Of a stretch of DNA of 64,000 bases, positions 7,486 to 16,835 are shown in pieces (within the stretch, counting starts at the first letter, position 1; each line of letters begins with the position of its first letter). Source of the stretch: Mageeibacillus sp. UBA1212 (GTDB lineage: Bacteria > Bacillota > Clostridia > UBA1212). Position numbers and translations under genes: made by a program. The notes under the pieces are model-generated. The model was not told the DNA's origin. It saw only the letters and a program-made list of their open reading frames with translations, and did not search any database. Location: NCBI GenBank assembly GCA_002309655.1, contig DBXM01000002.1:1-64000 (forward strand), given 5' to 3'.

Positions 7486-9504
7486 TTATTCCTCGGGAAT
7501 GAGCGAAATTATCTCCTTTATGGGCATGCAGTATTTGTCCGCCTCGTACGCGCGGTGGTTTTCGAGAATGGTCTCCGCCGTCTTCTGCATCGCCGGGAAG
7601 CCGCTTCTCGTGAGCTGGTTCGCGTAGATGACCACGTTGACGCCCGCCTCCGCGAGTTCACGCTCCGTGACTGTGTTGTAGGATGTGGGAACGACCACCA
7701 CCGGCGTGACGCGGTCGCGCTCGCGGAACAGTCTCATGAACTCGAAAATCTCCGCGGGGTCCTTCTTGCGGCTGTGGATCATAATGCCGTCCGCACCCGC
7801 CGCCGTGTACGCCGCCGCCCTTTCCAGCGCGTCCTCCATTCCCTTTTCGAGAATCAGGCTCTCGATTCTCGCGATGATCATGAAGTCGGCCGTCTTTTGA
7901 GCGGCTTTGCCGGCGCGGATCTTCGCGCAGAAGTTCTCGATCGTGTCCTGGGTCTGGACGACCTCGGTGCCGAAGAGCGAATTCTTCTTGAGGCCGGTCT
8001 TGTCCTCGATGATGACCGCTGAAACGCCCATGCGCTCGAGCGTGCGCACGTTGTACACGAAATGCTCGGTGAGCCCGCCGGTGTCGCCGTCGAGAATGAT
8101 CGGCTTCGTGGTGACTTCCATAATGTCGTCGACGGTTCTCAGCCTCGAGGTCATGTCGACAAGCTCGATGTCCGGCTTGCCCTTGGCGGTGGAGTCGCAG
8201 AGCGAGGAGACCCACATCGCGTCGAACTGGTACGCGGCGCCGTCCTTGTAAACCGTCGTTTTTTCGGCGATAAGGCCGGTGATGCCGCTGTGCGCCTCGA
8301 TAACAGTCACGATGTCCTTCAGACCAATCAGCCTCTTCAGGCGCCCTCTTCTGATATCTGGCATGCCGATGGTGCGGCGGCTCTGTTCCTGAAGCTTCAG
8401 GTATTTGCTCTCGTCGGAGTAAGGGTATTCGACCAGCCGCCCGCCGTAGGAGGCAAGTATCTCGATGACCTCGTCGCGAACCGGTTTCTGGAAGCCCGTT
8501 ACCCAGTCGTCGCCGTGGACCACGAAGTCGGGCTTGTAGAGCTTCAGGTTGTTCTTGTAGCTGAGTTCGGTCTGCGGGACGACGCGGGATACGCCGGCGA
8601 TGCTGCCCAGGAGCTCCATTCTTTCGCTGAGAGGAACCAGCGGGTAGTGTCTGTAGCTCGCCACCGCCTCGTCGGTGAGAACGCCGATCGTGAGCTTTCC
8701 GAGGCGCGACGCCTTTTTGATGATGGAAATGTGACCGCCGTGAATGATATCCGTCGAGAAGCACATATAGACGGTCCTGTTTCTGACCTTCCTGAGCTTT
8801 GCGGTGACCCTCGTCAGATCCTCGGGCGTGTCGATCTCCTCGCAGAGAAGGTCGCCCACGTCGTACGGGAAGACGTTCATCGTGCCGGAAATTTCGTTGA
8901 AAGCGTTCTCGGCGTAGCATTTTACGTTGTTTTCCGCGACGAACCGCTCGATGGCGTCCATCCATTTTTTCCACTCGTCAGCAGTCAGCTTGTAGAGCGG
9001 CTGCGCGGCGTACTGTTTGACTTCCAGATGTTCCACGCCCACTCTTACGATCCTGCCGTCGTCCGAAACCACCGCTCTGAAGTCTTTTTCGGGAAGCGGC
9101 GCAGTCGTCGAAACGCACATCACCGACTTTTCCGAGTTGATGACGCTCTCCAGAACGACGTTCTCGAAAACCATGTCGCCGTGCATCAGAATCACGTCGC
9201 AGCCTTCGAGGTGTTCGCGCGCGCAGTAAATCGAGTAGATGTAGTTGGTGGTTTTGTAAAGCGGGTTGTCGACGAACGTCAGTTTGATCGGAATTTCCAG
9301 CGAGACCGCATACTCTTCGAGCACCGAGTTGAAATATCCGGTGGTGATGACCGCCTCTTCGACGCCGAAGTCGGCAAGCATTTTCAGCTGCCGGGAAAGA
9401 ATCGTGTCGCCGCGGCCGATCTCCGTCATGCATTTGGGCTGTTCGCAGGTGAGCGCGCCCATGCGGGTGCCCATTCCCGAATTAAGAATTAAAGCCTTTG
9501 TCAT
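7486..9504 (-). CDS. pepM: Trifunctional phosphoenolpyruvate mutase with two nucleotidyltransferase domains
   Basis: 672 residues in three parts. (1) About 1-230: a sugar/choline-type nucleotidyltransferase with LNSGMGTRMG at 6-15 and the QPK motif soon after. (2) About 240-380: a TagD-like cytidylyltransferase with HGGH near 252 and VHGDDWVTG later. (3) About 385-672: PEP mutase with the diagnostic EDKTGLKKNS near 499-508. PEP mutase forms the C-P bond by converting PEP to phosphonopyruvate, the entry step of phosphonate biosynthesis; the other domains probably activate a phosphonate as a CMP ester. ATG at 9504 has a GAGGAG site. It follows ppd by 16 bp in one transcript. No transaminase for aminoethylphosphonate is adjacent, so the final head group is unknown. 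Confidence 0.92.
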   Translation of the reverse strand: MTKALILNSGMGTRMGALTCEQPKCMTEIGRGDTILSRQLKMLADFGVEEAVITTGYFNSVLEEYAVSLEIPIKLTFVDNPLYKTTNYIYSIYCAREHLEGCDVILMHGDMVFENVVLESVINSEKSVMCVSTTAPLPEKDFRAVVSDDGRIVRVGVEHLEVKQYAAQPLYKLTADEWKKWMDAIERFVAENNVKCYAENAFNEISGTMNVFPYDVGDLLCEEIDTPEDLTRVTAKLRKVRNRTVYMCFSTDIIHGGHISIIKKASRLGKLTIGVLTDEAVASYRHYPLVPLSERMELLGSIAGVSRVVPQTELSYKNNLKLYKPDFVVHGDDWVTGFQKPVRDEVIEILASYGGRLVEYPYSDESKYLKLQEQSRRTIGMPDIRRGRLKRLIGLKDIVTVIEAHSGITGLIAEKTTVYKDGAAYQFDAMWVSSLCDSTAKGKPDIELVDMTSRLRTVDDIMEVTTKPIILDGDTGGLTEHFVYNVRTLERMGVSAVIIEDKTGLKKNSLFGTEVVQTQDTIENFCAKIRAGKAAQKTADFMIIARIESLILEKGMEDALERAAAYTAAGADGIMIHSRKKDPAEIFEFMRLFRERDRVTPVVVVPTSYNTVTERELAEAGVNVVIYANQLTRSGFPAMQKTAETILENHRAYEADKYCMPIKEIISLIPEE

Positions 9505-9520
9505 TTTCAAGCTCCTCAAG

Positions 9521-10636
9521 TTACTTTTTCAAAAATTGTCTGAAAGACTCCACGTTCTGCCTCGCGGTGAGCGTGGGCCTACCGAGGTCTTTTCTGGCGC
9601 CGTTGGCGGTTCTGACTTCCAGAAACGCGGTGCCTTTAAAGTTTTTAACGGTCTCAAGCGCCGCGCGGAGCGTCTCTTCACTGTCCGCGGAGGTCACAAG
9701 CCCGTACCCCGACGCCTTCGGGAACGCCGTCACGTCGCATTTCTTCAGCGCGACCGGTTCCCCGCCCACCGTGTCGTGGGCTCCGTTGTTGATTACTATA
9801 TGAACGAGATTCTCCGGCGCCAGTTCGCCTATAACGGGAACCGCCCCCAGATGCATGAGCATCGCGCCGTCGCCGTCAATGCAGACGACCTTTTTATCGG
9901 GTTTTGCCAGCGCGATCGCGAGCGCAATTGAAGAAGAGTGGCCCATCGACCCCACGGTCAGGAAGTCGGTCTCGTGCTTTTCTCCCCTTCTCTCGCGGAT
10001 CTCGAATAGCTCGCGGGACGCCTTGCCGGTAGTCGACACGATTGCCGCGCCTTCAAAAACCTCCGTGATTATCTCGATTGCCCTCTCGCGTGAAAGCGCA
10101 GCGCCGTTGGAGTAGTCCGGGTTTCCGCCGTACGAAAGCGCGCCTTTTTTGACTACGACCGCCGCCGATCTGCCGTTTTCGAAGCCTTCCCTGCTCTTAT
10201 TTATAAAGCTTTGCAGTTCCTCTTCCGGAGTGTCTTTTGCGAGCACGAAGCAGTCGATTCCCAGCCCCTCAAGCTGCGATATCGTTACCTCGCCCTGAAA
10301 AACGTGCTGCGGTTCGTCGTGAACGCCGGGTTCGCCGCGCCAGCCGACTACAAAAAGGACGGGAATGCCGTACACCTTTTCGTTGAGCAGCGAGCAGACC
10401 GGGTTGACTGTGTTGCCGATGCCGCTGTTCTGCATGTAGACCATGCCGGGCTCTCCCGTGGCGAGAAAGTGCCCCGCCGCCAGCGCCACCGCGTTCCCCT
10501 CGTTCGCGGCGATAATGTGCCTGTCCGAAATTCCGTAGGTCTCGTAAAGGCAGTCGCAGAGGGGCTTCAGAAGCGAGTCGGGAACGCCCGCAAAAAAGCC
10601 GGCGCCCGTTATTTCAATAAATCTTTTTGCATCCAT
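9521..10636 (-). CDS. Phosphonopyruvate decarboxylase
   Basis: Thiamine-diphosphate enzyme of 371 residues that decarboxylates phosphonopyruvate to phosphonoacetaldehyde, pulling the unfavourable PEP mutase reaction forward. Seen: the N-terminal substrate/ThDP region FFAGVPDSLLKPL and AANEGNAVALAAGH, and the C-terminal ThDP-Mg motif GDGAMLMHLG followed about 25 residues later by NNGAHDTVGG. These match the Ppd/AepY family, and pairing with a PEP mutase settles the assignment. Start ATG at 10636 (MDAKRFIE) fits the family; a GGGAAG site lies rather far upstream, so translation may be modest. Its own promoter overlaps the terminator hairpin just upstream. Confidence 0.93.
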   Translation of the reverse strand: MDAKRFIEITGAGFFAGVPDSLLKPLCDCLYETYGISDRHIIAANEGNAVALAAGHFLATGEPGMVYMQNSGIGNTVNPVCSLLNEKVYGIPVLFVVGWRGEPGVHDEPQHVFQGEVTISQLEGLGIDCFVLAKDTPEEELQSFINKSREGFENGRSAAVVVKKGALSYGGNPDYSNGAALSRERAIEIITEVFEGAAIVSTTGKASRELFEIRERRGEKHETDFLTVGSMGHSSSIALAIALAKPDKKVVCIDGDGAMLMHLGAVPVIGELAPENLVHIVINNGAHDTVGGEPVALKKCDVTAFPKASGYGLVTSADSEETLRAALETVKNFKGTAFLEVRTANGARKDLGRPTLTARQNVESFRQFLKK

Positions 10637-10709
10637 AATAAATTCACTAACTTCCCTTTGCCGGGTGTTACTTTGCGTCCGGAACCCTTTTCCGTCACGC
10701 GCTTCTGTT

Positions 10710-10738
10710 ATTTTAACACACAAAGGCGGCCGGTTCAA
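10710..10738 (-). promoter_or_regulatory. Promoter of the ppd-pepM operon
   Basis: Minus-strand TTGAAC (10733-10738), 17-bp spacer, TAAAAT (10710-10715). The -35 box lies inside the loop and stem of the terminator at 10721-10750, so the two elements overlap. Confidence 0.6.
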
Positions 10739-10750
10739 GCACCGGCCGCC
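10721..10750 (-). terminator. Terminator between the glycosyltransferase pair and ppd
   Basis: 10-bp inverted repeat (10725-10734 and 10741-10750, GGCGGCCGGT and complement) with a 6-nt loop, followed on the minus strand by TTTGTGTG. The T-tract is short, so some read-through is likely. Confidence 0.6.
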
Positions 10751-10816
10751 CGTTCACGGCTTTAAAGCCCTTTTATGTTCATTTTACGCCCCGCGGCACC
10801 GTCCTGTGTGCCCGCG

Positions 10817-13510
10817 TCAGAACGACCACGACGAGAACAGCTTCAGGAAGTCCACGTAGCTCTGCGCCACCGGCACGCCCGTGAGCACCGGGTAGTACAC
10901 GATGAACAGTATCAGCACGATCGCCAGGTAAATGATGACGGTCACGCGGTGGATGATCTTCTTCTCGACCAGTTCCTTCAGGAAGTAGACGATGAAGAAT
11001 ATCGAGAACGCGAACGCCGAGAAGTAGTGGTAGATGAAGCAGACGCGGTTCACGAGAATCCAGGGCGCGTACTGGAGCGCGTAGGCCACCGCGAAAAAGG
11101 CCATTCTGCGGTCTTTGTTCTTCCACGCCATCACGCACGACGCGAAAATGCACGGAATTCCGATCCACCAGATTGCCGGGTTGCCGAACGACGCGATCGT
11201 CGAGCGCATTCCCTCAGGCACGCCGTAGCCGACGTAGTACCAGATCGGCCGCACCATTATAGGCCATGTGTACCACATCGAGCTGTAGGAGTGGGTCGAC
11301 GTAAGGCCCGAATGGTAGCTGTACATGTATTTCTGGTTGTCGATGACTATGTCGATGAGCGTTTTGCCCGGGTTCGACGGCATGTACTGGACGTACGAAA
11401 GCACGTAAATTATCGCCGGTATCACGATGAAGAATCCGACGCACACCGCGAACGTGGGAAGCAGATTCCTGAGCGTGTAGTAAGGAAGCGTGACCTTCGC
11501 CCTGCCGTTCCGGTAGACGATCTTTCCGCCGTCCGTCTTTTTCGCCTTTTTCGGATTTTCCGCCATGTCCTCGTACATGAACGCCCTGCCCTTTACAATG
11601 TCGCAGATTTCGCGTCCCTTCGCGATGAAGAAGACTATCGCCAGCGCTCCGCCGGTGTAGATGCAGGTCCACTTCGAGGCGGCGCCGAGGCCGAACATGA
11701 TTCCGCTGAAGAGAAGAGGTTTGAGAGACTTGACGAAGCCCACCTCGTACGACTTCACGTTGAAATAGTCGTACATGAAGTACATCATCGCCAGCGAGAA
11801 GAAGCACGCGTAGGTGTCGATCGTCGCGAGTCTCGACTGCGCGAGCCGCATAAAATCGAACATTATAAGGAACGCCGCCACGAACGCCCACTGCCGCTTC
11901 TTGAAGACCTTCAGCGCGAACGCGTAGATCAGCGGGACGAGCATGATTCCGAAGAAAATTCCCGAAAAACGCCAGCCGAACGTGTTCATTCCGAAAATCA
12001 GAATGCCCACTTCCATAAACACCTTGCCGAGCGGCGGGTGCGTGCGTTCGTAAATGCTGAGGCCGTGGATCTGCTCGTAGGCCGTGCGCGGGAAGTAGAT
12101 CTCGTCGAAATACGTCGAGTCCATCAGCGAGCGCTGGTCTCGAAGCTCGGTCTGTTCGTCGAAAAGGTACTCCGCCTTTCCGGAGTCCGCGGTCTCTTCG
12201 TATTCCGCGGTGATCGACGACGGGTCTATCTCGACGGGAACAAGTTCGCCGTCCACGTTTTTGTAGAATCCGACCTCGTTCAGCCAGAGGCCCGCCGTGT
12301 CGGCGACGATCCTCACCCTGTCGGTCGTGAACGACACGCTCTTGTAGCCCCACCTGTAGAACGCCGCGTCGTCCTTCGTGATTTTGGACGCGGCGACGTC
12401 CACGAACGTGCCGGCTTCCTCGTCGTAGAACTGAACTTTAGCCGAGCCGCCGCGCACGATTCCGGTGTAGTACACGAACCTCGTGACGTCCGTTTTTTCT
12501 TTAAAGGCCACCTCGACGTACTCGCCGGAGTTCGCGGGCTTCCAGTATGTGTTCGGCGTGCCTGACGTGCTTCCGCAGCCGATGTACGAGATGCACCCTG
12601 TGATTATCGTCATCACAAGCACGATTATCACGTCCGCCTTCGCGAATCTTCCCGACTCGCCCGAGAGCTTTCCGGGTTCGATCGAAGCCGCCGCCCTGTC
12701 GTTCCTGTTGGCCGCGAAGAAGCAGTAGAGCACCGCCGTCGCCAGCACCAGCACGAACAGAAGCTTGAACCAGATGCTGACCTCGTTCTTCTTTTTGGAG
12801 TCAGAAGACGACGAGTCGGTCGGCACGAGTTTTAAGGGAACGTTCCCCTCGGGAATGCCGTCCACCTTTTCGATTACAAGCTTGTCAAAATACGCGACGC
12901 CTGTGCACTCGCTGCCGTAGCCGCCGAGGCCGAGGCTGAGCGCAATGCTCTTCTGGTTTTCGCCGGTCTCAAGGTAGACCGAAGCGCGCCGCCAGTCGGT
13001 GGTGCCGGTGGTCGAGAACGCCTTTCCGCTCATCTTGTAGCCGGACAGGTTCGCTCCGGCGCCTTCGGACACGTTGTGGGTCTTGATCGAGAGCGTGATC
13101 TTGTAGTACGACGAAGGCTTCACCTTTATGTTGCGGTAGATCCTGGCGTCGTTTTTCGAAAAATTCTCTATTTTCAGGCAGTTTCCGTTGTTGTCGCCGC
13201 CCGGTTCCACCGATATTTTAGTGGTCTCTTTGCTGCTCTCGTACTCCGCCCTGTAATTGTAGACGTGCCAGCCCGAGAGCCCTTTCGTGTTCAATGTCTC
13301 GAAGTTGTACTCGTAGCGTTCGCGGGGCGTCAGCACTGAAATGAGCACCACTGCCGCGATGACGACCACCGCAGCGATAACCGACAGAACGGTGACCAGC
13401 GCCTTCTTTGAGACGTTCAGTTCGCCCGTTTGGCTCTGCACCGCCGTGTTTTTATTCTTCGGATTTCCGGCGCCGCTGCCGGTCCTGCTATCTTTTTTTC
13501 TGTCCGCCAT
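10817..13510 (-). CDS. GT39-like protein/polyprenyl-phosphate glycosyltransferase with extracytoplasmic binding domains
   Basis: 897 residues. A basic, Gly/Asn-rich cytoplasmic start and one membrane helix (about 38-60) lead to an extracytoplasmic module of about 160 residues with a jelly-roll/carbohydrate-binding look (NGNCLKIENFSKNDARIYRNIKV). A second helix, a Ser/Lys linker, another helix and a beta-rich domain follow. The C-terminal half is a multi-helix PMT (GT39) domain; the hallmark THPPLGK loop sits after an acidic STYFDEIYFPRTAYEQIHGLS segment, the usual catalytic Asp/Glu region. Such enzymes transfer a sugar from a lipid-phosphate carrier to protein or glycan outside the cell. It lies 12 bp after the related 13523-15883 gene, so they are co-transcribed. 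Acceptor unknown; context suggests a phosphonate-bearing surface polymer. Confidence 0.87.
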   Translation of the reverse strand: MADRKKDSRTGSGAGNPKNKNTAVQSQTGELNVSKKALVTVLSVIAAVVVIAAVVLISVLTPRERYEYNFETLNTKGLSGWHVYNYRAEYESSKETTKISVEPGGDNNGNCLKIENFSKNDARIYRNIKVKPSSYYKITLSIKTHNVSEGAGANLSGYKMSGKAFSTTGTTDWRRASVYLETGENQKSIALSLGLGGYGSECTGVAYFDKLVIEKVDGIPEGNVPLKLVPTDSSSSDSKKKNEVSIWFKLLFVLVLATAVLYCFFAANRNDRAAASIEPGKLSGESGRFAKADVIIVLVMTIITGCISYIGCGSTSGTPNTYWKPANSGEYVEVAFKEKTDVTRFVYYTGIVRGGSAKVQFYDEEAGTFVDVAASKITKDDAAFYRWGYKSVSFTTDRVRIVADTAGLWLNEVGFYKNVDGELVPVEIDPSSITAEYEETADSGKAEYLFDEQTELRDQRSLMDSTYFDEIYFPRTAYEQIHGLSIYERTHPPLGKVFMEVGILIFGMNTFGWRFSGIFFGIMLVPLIYAFALKVFKKRQWAFVAAFLIMFDFMRLAQSRLATIDTYACFFSLAMMYFMYDYFNVKSYEVGFVKSLKPLLFSGIMFGLGAASKWTCIYTGGALAIVFFIAKGREICDIVKGRAFMYEDMAENPKKAKKTDGGKIVYRNGRAKVTLPYYTLRNLLPTFAVCVGFFIVIPAIIYVLSYVQYMPSNPGKTLIDIVIDNQKYMYSYHSGLTSTHSYSSMWYTWPIMVRPIWYYVGYGVPEGMRSTIASFGNPAIWWIGIPCIFASCVMAWKNKDRRMAFFAVAYALQYAPWILVNRVCFIYHYFSAFAFSIFFIVYFLKELVEKKIIHRVTVIIYLAIVLILFIVYYPVLTGVPVAQSYVDFLKLFSSWSF

Positions 13511-13522
13511 TGATCTTCACCT

Positions 13523-15883
13523 TTATTTACGCTTCTTTTTACTGTTCTCTCCGGCAGGAGAAGCTTCCTGTTCGAAAACCGTATCCTCCACCGCGCTCGT
13601 TTCGCCGCCCGCGTCTTTAACCGCTTTTGCGGGCTCCGCCTGCGCTCCACCGTCTTCCCACGCGAATACCTTCTCCGGCTTCACGGAGGCGGCCGCCACG
13701 ACCGCTGTCAGCAACGCGGAAACGACCATCAGCACCGCAAGGAACCCTCTGTAGTCCGTAAGCGACGGCCAGTAGTAATCCGCGTATGCCGAATACTCCC
13801 CGCCCGCCGATTTAATAGAACCGCCCACCAGCAGGCCCATCATGATCTCGTGCACCGTTATGAATCCCGCGCAGCTCTGCAGCGCGTAAACGGGAAGGAT
13901 TATCCTCCTTCGCCTCACGACCGCCGCAATCAGCAGCAGCGCCAGCGCCGGGAAGAAGTACCTCTCATGCATTCTCGGCCCGAAGCACGCCACGCACGCG
14001 AACATATACGCGCCGGCGGCGTAAACGAGCCCCTCGCTCTCCCTGAGCGGTCTCTTGTGTCTGATATCCGAAAGCCCTTTTATGAGCCTCACCGCGTACA
14101 TTGCCACCGCGCCGAGACTGATCGCGACGATGGCGAGCATTCCCCACTTGTGGAACGAAAGTCCCGCCTTCACCACGTTGTCCGGCTTCCAGTTGAGCCC
14201 CAGCAGGAACCAGAAGTTATAGCAGTTGACCGTCGTGTACGCGTAGTGGTCGATGGTGCCGAGGAAGAGCGAGAATATCCACGGGAGCTTCATTGTCTTG
14301 CCGAGCAGCTGCACCTCCGCGGTTCCCATATTAGAGAAAGGAATGCACGGCAGCACCAGCGAGACGACCGTCCCGAGCGTCAGCCCGCCAAGCGACAGGA
14401 ACGCCTTTTTCGTCTTTTTCTGCGCCAACGTCAGTATGAAGTCGACGATGAACGCGCAGCCGAGCACCGGTGCGAATATGATCATCTGCGGCTTCAGCAT
14501 GACTCCGAGGCCGAACATTATTCCCGCGCCCAGGTACTGCTTCCTGTTGATGAACACGCACGCCAGCACCACAAAGAGCGTCAGCAGCGAGTCGACCTGC
14601 CCCCAGCACGCCGAGTCCAAAATAACCGCCGGGTTGAGCAGCCAGATCGCCGCGAAGAAGAGCGCGTTGCCCTGACTGTAGCGGCGTTTTTTCGCGACCG
14701 AGTAGACGATTGCGCCTATCCCGATGTCCGCCAGCATCGACGGAAGCTTCACGAGCATAGTCGTAACAGGCTCCGCGTACTTGAACAGCTTCGCGATCTG
14801 CATCGCGCCGTACATGAAGTAAATGTAGAGCGGCGGGTAGTCGCAGTTCGTGGCGACGGTGTAGAGCTTCGAAATTCCGTTGTCGACCGCGGTCCTGCCC
14901 CAGGAACGGAACAGCGACACGTCGATGCCGCACTGGAAGTACGTGGTCGAGAGCACCAGCCTGATCGCCAGCGCGCCCGCAAAAAGCACCGCCGCCGAAA
15001 CGAGAATACTCCGCGGAGAGCCGTAGGGCGCCTCGAGCTTCTTTCCGTCGTTCCCGTTATTGAGCGCGGGAACGTATTTCCCGTCCTCCGTGACGAATTC
15101 CTGCCCCGCTCTGTCGTACGCGCGTCTAAATAAATAGGCGATGAAAAGCGCGGCTGCCGCGAACGCGAAAATGAGCCAGCTGACCTTCCGCATGTCGTCG
15201 TAGAGAAGTTCGTTGTACTGCGCGTCCTGGGTAACCGTCTTGCTGTTGATCTTCACGACGCCCCTGCCCGCCGGCGCCGCCGCGACTTCAGTCACCTTGA
15301 CGTTGTCGAACCAGGCGGTTCCGGTGACGGTGCAGCCGTAGTAGCCCAGCCTCAGGCAGAGCGTGTAATTGTCGGTCTTTCCGGCGGAGACGTAGTTTTC
15401 GACGTGGGTCCAGTCGTTCGATGCGACGAGGTTCTTGAATCCGCCGTTTTTGGACTCGAGAATACAGACGTTCGCGCCGTACGAGCCGCCGGTGACGATA
15501 TTCTCGGTCTTCACGTCCGCTTCGAGCTTGTAGATTTTGTCCGCCTGCAGCTTGATTTTATACGTGAACCTGGCGTCGTTTTCGGTCCTGTTGACGATCT
15601 TGAGGCAGCCGGTGCCGTTCACGCCCTCGTTGGGCTCCGAAAAGTCGGTGGCGGTCCGGGAATACGCGTCGGTCGTGAATCCGCTCAGGCCCGAGTCGAA
15701 ATTCGCCGACAGAACGTTCTTCCTGCCGCCCGCGAACACTGCTATCAGCAGAATTACTACCGCAAGAACGGCCGCCGCGACGGCGATGTTGCGCTTCTTT
15801 TTGTCCGCAAAGAAGGCTTTGAGGCCGCTTCCGGTTGTTTCGCCGCTTTTATTCTTTTTACTATCGGGGTTGTTTTTCTTCAT
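13523..15883 (-). CDS. Polytopic membrane glycosyltransferase (GT39/GT87-like) with N-terminal extracytoplasmic module
   Basis: 786 residues. One N-terminal helix (about 33-51) precedes an extracytoplasmic module (NGTGCLKIVNRTENDARFTYKIKL) clearly homologous to that of the next gene. At least nine further helices follow from about residue 235. Features of lipid-carrier sugar transferases are visible: an early loop with DVSLFRSWGRTAVDNG and DYPPLYIYFMYG, WLLNPAVILDSACWGQVDSLL (the WGQ-D motif of mannosyltransferase-like families) and GPRMHERYFFPALALL near the C-terminus. It ends in a charged Lys/Glu cytoplasmic tail. It probably adds a sugar to an exported glycan or protein. The lipid donor is inferred from the family, not seen. 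Confidence 0.83.
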   Translation of the reverse strand: MKKNNPDSKKNKSGETTGSGLKAFFADKKKRNIAVAAAVLAVVILLIAVFAGGRKNVLSANFDSGLSGFTTDAYSRTATDFSEPNEGVNGTGCLKIVNRTENDARFTYKIKLQADKIYKLEADVKTENIVTGGSYGANVCILESKNGGFKNLVASNDWTHVENYVSAGKTDNYTLCLRLGYYGCTVTGTAWFDNVKVTEVAAAPAGRGVVKINSKTVTQDAQYNELLYDDMRKVSWLIFAFAAAALFIAYLFRRAYDRAGQEFVTEDGKYVPALNNGNDGKKLEAPYGSPRSILVSAAVLFAGALAIRLVLSTTYFQCGIDVSLFRSWGRTAVDNGISKLYTVATNCDYPPLYIYFMYGAMQIAKLFKYAEPVTTMLVKLPSMLADIGIGAIVYSVAKKRRYSQGNALFFAAIWLLNPAVILDSACWGQVDSLLTLFVVLACVFINRKQYLGAGIMFGLGVMLKPQMIIFAPVLGCAFIVDFILTLAQKKTKKAFLSLGGLTLGTVVSLVLPCIPFSNMGTAEVQLLGKTMKLPWIFSLFLGTIDHYAYTTVNCYNFWFLLGLNWKPDNVVKAGLSFHKWGMLAIVAISLGAVAMYAVRLIKGLSDIRHKRPLRESEGLVYAAGAYMFACVACFGPRMHERYFFPALALLLIAAVVRRRRIILPVYALQSCAGFITVHEIMMGLLVGGSIKSAGGEYSAYADYYWPSLTDYRGFLAVLMVVSALLTAVVAAASVKPEKVFAWEDGGAQAEPAKAVKDAGGETSAVEDTVFEQEASPAGENSKKKRK

Positions 15884-15976
15884 TTCAATACCGGTCTCCC
15901 GCTCTCAGGTTGAGCGGTCATTTTGGGGTTTGTTTTTGTATGTTGCAGCCGGAAATCTCCGGCGCAGTATTTGCCG

Positions 15977-16750
15977 TCAGAACCTCAGTATTTTCCCCAC
16001 CGAGGCGCCGGCGTCGATTTTAGGTTCGCCGTGGCACTCGAGCAGCCGTATCACGGAGCCCGGGCCGATCCGGCACTCCTCGCAGAAAACGTGGTCCGCC
16101 TTCGTGTACGAGAGGATCGCCGTGTCGCATTCTACCGTGTCGCAGATCAGCGCAAAATCGGAGGGATTAGGGACCGCGCTGTCGACCGTTACGGTCTCCG
16201 CCTTGATCTCGACCGCCTTGTTGGCGACTCCGTTGGCGAGGTATTCGACGTCGATTGCCCTTATTATAGAGCGGACCGACATGCTGCCCTTGACCATAAC
16301 GGTGTCCGCGGTCAGCTTCCCGCTCAGCGTCAGTCTGCCGCCGACCTTCAGATTGACCGTTTCCATCCGGCCGTAAGCTTTCATCTGCTGGGCGATGCTC
16401 ACCGTTTCCGCGTGAACGTCTCCGTACACCTCCGCATAGCCGAGGAATGAGGCCGAGCCGCAAATCAGATTCTTGCGCAGAACCACGTTCCCGTAGCCGG
16501 TCATCTCGTCGCAGGTCAGCGTGTCGAGAAACTCCGCCGACCCTTCAACCGAAAGCCTGTCCACGTCCACAAAGCTGCGGAAGACCGCGTGCCCCGTGAT
16601 GCGCATGTTCTCGTAGTAGAGCTTTTCCTCAACGAACCGCTCGCCGTCGATGACCGTTCCCTCGTACGAAAGGCTGATGTTGGCCAGGTCTGAAATGCCG
16701 CGAAATCCGCTGACTGTATTCTGTTTGATAATCGGGCCGTCTCCGGGCAT
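15977..16750 (-). CDS. Bactofilin-like beta-helical polymer-forming protein
   Basis: 257 residues made of repeating short strands with hydrophobic residues at regular spacing (for example FVDVDRLSVEGSAEFLDTLTCDEMTG and VHAETVSIAQQMKAYGRMETVNLKVGGRLTLSGKL in shorter overlapping copies), the pattern of right-handed beta-helix bactofilins. There is no signal peptide or membrane helix, so it is cytosolic. Bactofilins polymerise and often recruit wall or polysaccharide enzymes. The start at 16750 was chosen because a GGAAGGGAAG site precedes it and a promoter lies just beyond. Cysteines in the strands (about 8) are more numerous than usual. It is the first gene of the run leading into the two glycosyltransferases, suggesting a link to surface-glycan assembly. 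Confidence 0.7.
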   Translation of the reverse strand: MPGDGPIIKQNTVSGFRGISDLANISLSYEGTVIDGERFVEEKLYYENMRITGHAVFRSFVDVDRLSVEGSAEFLDTLTCDEMTGYGNVVLRKNLICGSASFLGYAEVYGDVHAETVSIAQQMKAYGRMETVNLKVGGRLTLSGKLTADTVMVKGSMSVRSIIRAIDVEYLANGVANKAVEIKAETVTVDSAVPNPSDFALICDTVECDTAILSYTKADHVFCEECRIGPGSVIRLLECHGEPKIDAGASVGKILRF

Positions 16751-16792
16751 CGCGTCACTTCCCTTCCAAACTCGCATAATAACGCATTTTAG

Positions 16793-16821
16793 ATTGTAGC
16801 ACAACGCCGCGGCAGTGTAAA
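16793..16821 (-). promoter_or_regulatory. Promoter of the bactofilin-like gene
   Basis: Minus-strand TTTACA (16816-16821), 17-bp spacer, TACAAT (16793-16798), about 40 bp ahead of the start. Three 10-bp-phased repeats lie directly upstream of the -35 box. Confidence 0.7.
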
Positions 16822-16835
16822 GACGCGCGCGCAAC

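Noticed and set aside
10775..12565. A 596-codon plus-strand open frame opposite the GT39-like gene
   Set aside because: His/Arg-rich antisense shadow without a start signal.
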